Shown here in pieces: positions 41,286-45,435 of a stretch of 45,435 bases of DNA. The notes beneath the pieces were generated by a model. The model did not search any database and was not told the DNA's origin. It saw only the letters and a list, made by a program, of their open reading frames with translations. The translations under genes were made by a program, and so were the position numbers. The stretch lies in the IMG/VR virus record IMGVR_UViG_3300031227_000095, positions 1 to 45,435 of that record. The stretch is one strand, 5' to 3'. Position 1 is the first letter of the stretch. Each line of letters begins with the position of its first letter. This DNA comes from a virus.

Positions 41286-42053
41286 CTATTTGGTAGTTTT
41301 GGTTTCGGTGTACACTATCTCATTGTAGTATTTATTTATGTACGCAGATTCTAATCCATTTTTGTTAATTGCATAATAGAATGGAAGCATTGATTTACTT
41401 GCTCTGACTAACGCACTCTTTGCTTCAACTTGGTTCACAGGTTTTATATAGAACCTTTGGTTACATGGACCATTGAAATAGCCCATTGCAACGGTTTCAT
41501 CCTGCATTTTAGCCTTATTTGGCTTCCATGCTTGTACTGGTATTGATTTAAGCTCACAATGCTCTGGTGGGACATATGGACGTTTTGCGTCAAGATCCTG
41601 AACCAATAAAGCAAGTTCTCTTATTTCTTGTATGTTTGGGGTTGAGTCTGGTAATGCAGATATTTTTGCAATGAAGCTTGGGTTACATGGGTGAAATGAT
41701 CCAGTTATCATTGTCTTAATTTCTTCTATGTAAATATCTATCTCGGTGCAGAATCCATCCATTGCCAATTGGTCTAGTTTTAATGGTGGTGATGATCTGA
41801 TTATATTTATTGCCGGTAAGTATATATTCTCATATATTGCTAGTTGTCCGGATTCAGTGCTTAGTTCGATTGACTTGTTGAGTTGAGCTTGTCTAGTTGC
41901 ATAGTATTCATATCCTATTTTATCGTCAACGAATACTTCGTTTAGTTCTATTAAGGTTAAGCTTACTGGTGGTGCAAGTGATAAGATGAACTGAGTGTCT
42001 GGTTCATCCAGTCTATTGCCAATGTGGTCCGTTATGTACAGTTTATGTTTCAT
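41286..42053 (-). CDS. Hypothetical protein
   Basis: A 255-residue protein. The start is taken at the ATG at 42,053, which overlaps the stop of the winged-helix-like gene (TGATG); an in-frame upstream start would add six residues. Sequence features: MKHKLYITDHIGNRLD, a hydrophobic beta region (LSLAPPVSLTLIELNEVFVD) and a Cys-Pro-rich middle. No family recognised and no catalytic signature seen. Confidence 0.5.
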   Translation of the reverse strand: MKHKLYITDHIGNRLDEPDTQFILSLAPPVSLTLIELNEVFVDDKIGYEYYATRQAQLNKSIELSTESGQLAIYENIYLPAINIIRSSPPLKLDQLAMDGFCTEIDIYIEEIKTMITGSFHPCNPSFIAKISALPDSTPNIQEIRELALLVQDLDAKRPYVPPEHCELKSIPVQAWKPNKAKMQDETVAMGYFNGPCNQRFYIKPVNQVEAKSALVRASKSMLPFYYAINKNGLESAYINKYYNEIVYTETKTTK

Positions 42054-42412
42054 CACTTCAAGATACCCCATTCTTCTATTGCTATGTCTTCATTTTCCTG
42101 TTTATTTGGAACCAAAAAGAATGGACTTACCATGAATGAGTTGCCACGAACCTTTCTTACCAATTTGTGCTTAACCAGTTCTTTCATTGCCCTGGCTCTC
42201 ATTGTTGACTCGCTTCTACTTTTGGGTCCAGGTATAGTAGACTTATTTGTCTTCCAGTTCATATTAAATTTTATGCTTAGAAAGAAATCTCTAGCTGGTT
42301 TTGACATTGTACCCATTATGTCTAATAGGTCCGGTCTTTCATTTTGTGAGTATAAGTTTAGTCTGCTCATTTTGCTGTATGGTATTCCGGAAAATTGTTT
42401 ATCCTTAATCAT
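42053..42412 (-). CDS. Winged-helix-like protein, paralogue 1
   Basis: A 119-residue protein. MSKPARDFFLSIKFNMNW, then AMKELVKHKLVRKVRGNSFM and VSPFFLVPN resemble a winged helix-turn-helix with a beta wing. The same arrangement occurs in the next gene upstream (MSKPTQRFFKILKDMRNG, AYMELKKGGAVRRVRKDVYM, NPDLILVWP), so the two are related by duplication. It overlaps that gene by four bases (ATGA) and the following gene by one. DNA binding, as regulator or replication initiator, is inferred. Confidence 0.5.
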   Translation of the reverse strand: MIKDKQFSGIPYSKMSRLNLYSQNERPDLLDIMGTMSKPARDFFLSIKFNMNWKTNKSTIPGPKSRSESTMRARAMKELVKHKLVRKVRGNSFMVSPFFLVPNKQENEDIAIEEWGILK

Positions 42413-42837
42413 GCAAGTTCATCCCAAGTCGCCTTAACTGTTCTACGTGAATCTGGCCAAACCAATATTAGATCTGGGTTTATCATGTACACATCCTTCC
42501 TTACTCTTCTTACTGCTCCACCTTTTTTTAATTCCATATACGCCTTTGATATTGCCTGTTGGTTCATTCCATAACTTTTTATGTGGCAAAAATTAGTCGA
42601 GCCATTCCTCATATCTTTTAATATTTTAAAAAATCTTTGAGTCGGCTTGCTCATACTGACTATGGCATCTACTATATCCACTGATTCCATCCATGGCTTA
42701 AGGTTTATATCGTTGAATCTACCAACCGCAGTGAAGTCAGATTTGTTTCTCGGAACCAACGTTGTTTTAACATCATGGTTTTTTAGTGGAGAAACCCCTT
42801 GCACTTTCGCAGTTATAGTTATATCTTCTATTGTCAC
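42409..42837 (-). CDS. Winged-helix-like protein, paralogue 2
   Basis: A 142-residue protein with an extra 45-residue N-terminal part (a beta-rich region with KTTLVPRNKSDFTAVGRF) in front of the domain shared with its neighbour. The pattern (helix, helix, basic turn RRVRKD, then YMINPDLIL) recalls plasmid RepL-type and phage winged-helix proteins. It is the first gene after the GC-rich structured locus and has a 14-bp stem just upstream of its RBS (AGGAG), which suggests control of this gene pair. Confidence 0.5.
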   Translation of the reverse strand: MTIEDITITAKVQGVSPLKNHDVKTTLVPRNKSDFTAVGRFNDINLKPWMESVDIVDAIVSMSKPTQRFFKILKDMRNGSTNFCHIKSYGMNQQAISKAYMELKKGGAVRRVRKDVYMINPDLILVWPDSRRTVKATWDELA

Positions 42838-42847
42838 TTCGTTCTCC

Positions 42848-42893
42848 TATTCTCTGATTAGTTAATTTTGATAGGTTATCTAATCAGAGAATA
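42848..42893. promoter_or_regulatory. 14-bp perfect inverted repeat in the leader of the winged-helix pair
   Basis: TATTCTCTGATTAG (42,848-42,861) and its exact complement (42,880-42,893) with an 18-base AT-rich loop. It ends two bases before the AGGAG of the gene starting at 42,837. There is no T-run, so a protein-binding site or RNA hairpin controlling translation is more likely than a terminator. A smaller dyad, TATACT-gtat-AGTATA, lies at 42,983-42,998. Confidence 0.55.
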
Positions 42894-43020
42894 ACATACG
42901 AAACATATGTAGTCAACATTGTTTTTATACCATTCTATGCTTTTAAAACCCCACAGTTCTAAATACATAGGTTCGTAGTATTTATACTGTATAGTATATA
43001 ATAAGATTGTTTGTAGTACG

Positions 43021-43138
43021 AAGTGCTTAGGCGGATACGCTCTCGCTTGGCAGCTTCGCTCCACCACCACACCCTTCGACAAGGTGTGTAGCGCAGGCGT
43101 TAAGCCGGGAGCTACTCACCTGTCGTAAGTAATCACTT
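43021..43138. ncRNA. GC-rich structured locus with alternative hairpins
   Basis: A GC-rich island in an AT-rich genome, without a convincing protein frame. On the minus strand GGTGAGTAGC (43,111-43,120) pairs with GCTACACACC (43,083-43,092), nine of ten positions, around an inner GGC/GCC hairpin. The same AAGGTGTG segment (43,081-43,088) can instead pair with CACACCCTT (43,068-43,076) around a CGAC loop. The ends, AAGTG-CTTA and TAAG-TAAT-CACTT, can close the whole element. It overlaps the last few bases of a small zinc-finger gene. It may be a leader RNA, small RNA or attenuator; strand is uncertain. Confidence 0.4.
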
Positions 43139-43282
43139 ATACCTAACTTCATTTCCATCTTGTTTTATTTTCTTGGCTACCAACTTTGATATACATTTAT
43201 TGCATATTTTGTGTTGGTTATAGATAGAGAGTATTGTAGTACAATTCTTACATTTCCTATTGGCTTTCTTTGGTCTTGGCAT
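43133..43282 (-). CDS. 49-residue zinc-finger protein
   Basis: A small frame with MPRPKKANRKCKNCTTILSI and ICNKCISKLV: two CxxC pairs, 13 residues apart, and many Lys/Arg. Its ATG overlaps the upstream stop (TAATG), and GGAG is located about ten bases before. The Cys spacing and basic character suggest nucleic-acid binding. Confidence 0.55.
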   Translation of the reverse strand: MPRPKKANRKCKNCTTILSIYNQHKICNKCISKLVAKKIKQDGNEVRYK

Positions 43283-43623
43283 TAACAAAACTCTCCTCTT
43301 TGAAACGAGTAACCTTCCGGATCAAGGAAACAGTTCTTTCTTGCATGTTCACCGTGATGCTCTCTGCAATATAGAGTTTGGTTGCGTCCATCTTTTGAGT
43401 TTATAACCATTTGTACGAAGTGATAGATCTGAATTTCATCACCACACTCATCTACTATAGTTTTATCTATAAGAAACTCAACCCAATCTTCGAATGTCAT
43501 TAACTCATCTGTTGCATGGAATGAGAATGACCATCCTGATGACTTTTTACCTATGTGTAGGTCTTGTTTCCTGTGCCCGCAACACTTACACTTTTTTTCT
43601 TGTACGTAGTAATTTGTTCCCAT
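43282..43623 (-). CDS. Conserved phage zinc-finger protein
   Basis: A 113-residue protein. It begins MGTNYYVQEKKCKCCGHRK, then HIGKKSSGWSFSFHA and a DECGDEIQIYHFVQM region. This N-terminal combination (Gly-Thr-Asn-Tyr-Tyr, a CxxC knuckle, then HIGK-SSGW-FSF) is a widely spread small phage protein of unknown function. The C-terminal CREHHGEHARKNCF may complete a metal site. The stop overlaps the start of the 49-residue zinc-finger gene. Confidence 0.6.
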   Translation of the reverse strand: MGTNYYVQEKKCKCCGHRKQDLHIGKKSSGWSFSFHATDELMTFEDWVEFLIDKTIVDECGDEIQIYHFVQMVINSKDGRNQTLYCREHHGEHARKNCFLDPEGYSFQRGEFC

Positions 43624-43630
43624 GTTACAC

Positions 43631-43855
43631 CTATTGTTCTTCTATTTTTCTCAATATGCAATTGAGTGAGTCGGTTAAGTCTTCAGCGTTTCTTACTTCT
43701 TCGCGCAAGTCGTCTTCAATAGTGCTGTCGTCATCATTTGTTTCTACCCAACCATTTTCTCGCATAAAGTCTTTCACACTGACTTCTATATCTATTACTG
43801 AGTTGCCTTGTGCTAATTTTTTGAATATAAAACCTGTGATTGTCTGATTGTTCAT
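43631..43855 (-). CDS. Hypothetical small acidic protein
   Basis: A 74-residue protein; the ATG at 43,855 has GAGGAATAAA directly before it, so it is preferred to an upstream in-frame start. The first half is mixed and the second half is an acidic helix (DLREEVRNAEDLTDSLNCIL). It starts eight bases after the VWA gene stops. No family recognised. Confidence 0.5.
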   Translation of the reverse strand: MNNQTITGFIFKKLAQGNSVIDIEVSVKDFMRENGWVETNDDDSTIEDDLREEVRNAEDLTDSLNCILRKIEEQ

Positions 43856-43863
43856 TTTATTCC

Positions 43864-44952
43864 TCAATGTTTTAGTTGTACTGTTCTTCCATATCTACTT
43901 GGTGCTTCCTCTCCGTCAGTGCTGATCCAAATAACATCGTACATTGGTACTTTGAAGTCAAAGTCTACAAACAGGTCTGAAAAGAATATAAGTACAGTTG
44001 GTGGTTCTTTGGCTAGTTGGTTAAAGAACGATTTGAAGTGTGTACCTCCGTGTGAGCCAAATTTAAGATCAGTAAGTATGTCACTTGGTTCAATCTCGAA
44101 CTTATTATCTATACAGGTAGATACTCCATATATCGTTAATCGCTCTAGTGAGTACATTGATCGTATTTGCTCAACTTCAGTTAAGTAGGTTTTCATTTCT
44201 CCTTCTGACACTGAACCAGATGTATCTATAGCTACCACAATGTGTTTTATGGTTGGTGAGTGTTGAGATGGGAGATAGAAGTCAGGCATATACCTTCTGT
44301 TCGGTCTGGTCCACGAATGGTCCTCTTTGGCGAAGTCTTGCATATAATTTTGTAATATTATATTCCATGGAAGTATTGGATTCAGAAGTTTATTTATTCT
44401 GGCTCTAATTGCTCCAGGAACCTCATTTCCACAGTCCTTTAGATCACATGCAGTTTGAGCTTGCACTAGGATCTCCTTAGCACGCTGTGACGCTTCAATC
44501 TTATCTACAGGCTCCAGTATGTCACCTGCCCCCCAAGATTGCTCCTCATCGCTCTCAGGCAGTGCATCGTATATAGACTCAGCGGTCATATCACGATATT
44601 CTTCAGACAGTAGTCCACCATCTGGTAACTCGTACTTTTCATCATGTAGCATAATGTTAATTGCATAGTCAGTTGCAATATTCCATTTGCGGTGATCACG
44701 AGTACCTTTACGTCCGAATGAGTCTAGGGCTACATGCATTACTTCGTGTAACATTAAACCTATTAGTTGTGGTTTAGTTAAGTGCTCAATGAACTTTGGG
44801 TTAATCAGTATCTCCTTACCGTCAGTTGCAGCAGTAGATACCTTCTCTGTTAACACTGTTTCAAGTGAAAACAGTAGCGTTGAGAAGAATACCGATTTAG
44901 TTAGTATCTCTATCTTAGCTTTACTAAGTGTATTCTCTGGTAATTGGTTCAT
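43864..44952 (-). CDS. VWA-domain protein with metallopeptidase-like N-terminus (N4 gp25-like)
   Basis: A 362-residue protein. LIGLMLHEVMHVALDSFG has HExxH (His69-Glu70, His73), and IVVAIDTSGSVSEGE (Asp243, Ser245, Ser247) is the metal-ion-dependent adhesion site of a von Willebrand factor A domain. DUF2201-type 'putative metallopeptidase plus VWA' proteins have this order. N4 encodes a VWA protein (gp25) beside a MoxR-like AAA ATPase; such a partner would lie beyond the right end of the window. AAGGATAAAC precedes the ATG, from a leader repeated five times upstream. Confidence 0.72.
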   Translation of the reverse strand: MNQLPENTLSKAKIEILTKSVFFSTLLFSLETVLTEKVSTAATDGKEILINPKFIEHLTKPQLIGLMLHEVMHVALDSFGRKGTRDHRKWNIATDYAINIMLHDEKYELPDGGLLSEEYRDMTAESIYDALPESDEEQSWGAGDILEPVDKIEASQRAKEILVQAQTACDLKDCGNEVPGAIRARINKLLNPILPWNIILQNYMQDFAKEDHSWTRPNRRYMPDFYLPSQHSPTIKHIVVAIDTSGSVSEGEMKTYLTEVEQIRSMYSLERLTIYGVSTCIDNKFEIEPSDILTDLKFGSHGGTHFKSFFNQLAKEPPTVLIFFSDLFVDFDFKVPMYDVIWISTDGEEAPSRYGRTVQLKH

Positions 44953-44956
44953 TGTT

Positions 44957-45199
44957 TATCCTTGGTTTGACTTGCAGTGCAGTGCATGGCAGGGCAGGGC
45001 ATCGCAGCGCATTACTTTGTATCCTTGGTTTGACTTGCATGGCAGCGCAGCGCAGCGCACGGCACTGTATCCTTGGTTTGACTTGCATGGCATGGCAGGG
45101 CAGTGCAATGCAGTGCATGGCATTGCATGGCATTGTATCCTTGGTTTACTTCTATCCTTGGTTTGACGCGCATGGCACGGCAATGCAACGCATTGCGTT
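44957..45199. repeat. Compound array: TATCCTTGGTTT leader copies alternating with GCANN pentamers
   Basis: Five copies of TATCCTTGGTTT begin at 44,957, 45,020, 45,068, 45,136 and 45,153. Four continue GACTT (or GACGC) into runs of the pentamer GCANN: 8 units (44,974-45,013), 6 units (45,037-45,066), 10 units (45,085-45,134) and 5 units (45,170-45,194). GCA is invariant in all 29 units; the other two bases vary. On the minus strand the leader reads AAACCAAGGATA and contains a Shine-Dalgarno sequence; the last copy serves the VWA gene. No protein gene is supported here because period 5 breaks every frame. Confidence 0.88.
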
Positions 45200-45200
45200 A

Positions 45201-45380
45201 CTATGGTTTACTGGTCAAGTGGTACATATTACAATGTTTACATTTATAAGCTGACTTCTCCATTCTAGTTACCTTTGAGTTCTTTGTTATCCTGGCAAGG
45301 TGAACTTGTGCTATTTGCATGGTTGGGAATTGGAGTTTTGTGGTTACCGAGCATATGTTTTGTGGGTTTGGTTCCAACAT
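45201..45380 (-). CDS. 59-residue protein with a C-terminal CxxC knuckle
   Basis: Starts MLEPNPQNICSVTTKLQF, then ARITKNSKVTRMEKSAYKCK and HCNMYHLTSKP. The CxxC pair (Cys47, Cys50) with Cys10 and nearby His could bind zinc. AAAGGTGA lies seven bases upstream of the ATG and overlaps a preceding stop codon, a good sign of a real, coupled gene. It fills the otherwise empty space between the repeat array and the right end. Confidence 0.5.
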   Translation of the reverse strand: MLEPNPQNICSVTTKLQFPTMQIAQVHLARITKNSKVTRMEKSAYKCKHCNMYHLTSKP

Positions 45381-45386
45381 TCTGAA

Positions 45387-45434
45387 TCACCTTTGAGTTT
45401 TGAATTGCAATAGCTGATAACGCTTGCTTCTTAT
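45387..45434 (-). CDS. Possible C-terminal end of an upstream gene (partial)
   Basis: A frame open from the right edge encodes IRSKRYQLLQFKTQR and stops (TGA) six bases before the ATG of the 59-residue gene. Distance and overlap with its RBS are typical of a preceding gene's end. By analogy with N4 this could be the AAA ATPase that accompanies the VWA protein. Another frame is also open, so this is tentative. Confidence 0.25.
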   Translation of the reverse strand: MRSKRYQLLQFKTQR

Positions 45435-45435
45435 T

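Noticed and set aside
43040-43065. N4 vRNAP-type promoter hairpin (5-bp stem, 3-base purine loop)
   Set aside because: AGC-GAA-GCT gives only a 3-bp stem; nothing like the N4 GAAGC-GGA-GCTTC element was found in the window. Early promoters are probably elsewhere.
42876-43082. 68-residue minus-strand frame starting in the GC-rich locus
   Set aside because: It starts with TTG, has no RBS, crosses strong hairpins and its sequence resembles no protein; the structured-RNA explanation fits better.
44924-45183. Cys/His/Ala-rich frames on both strands over the pentamer array
   Set aside because: Open only because of the repeat composition. They have no RBS, a period of 5 changes frame constantly, and they overlap the VWA gene.
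31089-45199. Variable bases in the two arrays as the work of a diversity-generating retroelement
   Set aside because: No reverse transcriptase or template repeat is seen in the window, and changes are not limited to adenine positions.
44957-45310. Array considered as a CRISPR
   Set aside because: The repeats are 12-17 bases with spacer-like parts made of GCANN pentamers of different length; there is no palindromic repeat, no unique spacers and no cas genes. The Cas4-like nuclease is a phage recombination enzyme here.

Overview
The window looks like about two thirds of the genome of an N4-type podovirus (Schitoviridae-like lytic phage of a Gram-negative host). The key evidence is a 10.7-kb gene for a 3,552-residue protein with all the T7/N4 single-subunit RNA polymerase motifs. 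It lies at the end of a block ordered portal, scaffold, major capsid, ejection proteins, virion RNA polymerase (vRNAP). An N4-SSB-like gene and replication genes run convergently from the other side. DNA is AT-rich; genes are tightly packed with many TAATG, ATGA and TGATG overlaps. A lipobox protein and spanin-like neighbours point to a Gram-negative host; the host genus cannot be read from the sequence.

Plus strand, 1-29,720 (late genes): tail appendage and collar genes (2-4,579), one of which seems to be split by an inserted HNH gene; a lysis-like cluster (4,661-7,268) with a membrane/coiled-coil protein, a lipoprotein, a small phospholipase-A2-like protein and an SLT-type muralytic protein; a BppU-like protein; portal; scaffold; N4-gp56-type capsid protein; a free-standing homing endonuclease; then virion and ejection proteins ending in the giant vRNAP, which carries a nuclease-like N-terminus and two zincin motifs. 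A 13-bp hairpin (29,722-29,762) separates the two convergent blocks.

Minus strand, 45,435-29,779 (read right to left): a small Cys protein, a pentamer repeat array, a VWA/metallopeptidase-like protein, small zinc-finger proteins, a GC-rich structured locus, two related winged-helix-like proteins, a radical SAM enzyme next to a ThyX-like protein, a Cas4-like nuclease, a tRNA-like element among several hairpins, a primase-helicase interrupted in its Walker A motif by a group I intron with an HNH gene, then ERF annealing protein, MazG-type pyrophosphohydrolases, RusA-type resolvase, SSB, a Gly-repeat protein encoded by a hexamer array, and a membrane-anchored HNH protein. The replication/recombination set (primase-helicase, ERF, Cas4-like nuclease, RusA, SSB) forms a coherent module. 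No terminase, DNA polymerase or RNAPII subunit was seen; these probably lie outside the window.

The most unusual items are the domain composition of the vRNAP, the intron in the P-loop with splice sites that can be predicted to the base, the two degenerate-position repeat arrays (GCANN and TCCGNN), the 115-nt tRNA-like element, and the ThyX-like plus radical SAM pair.
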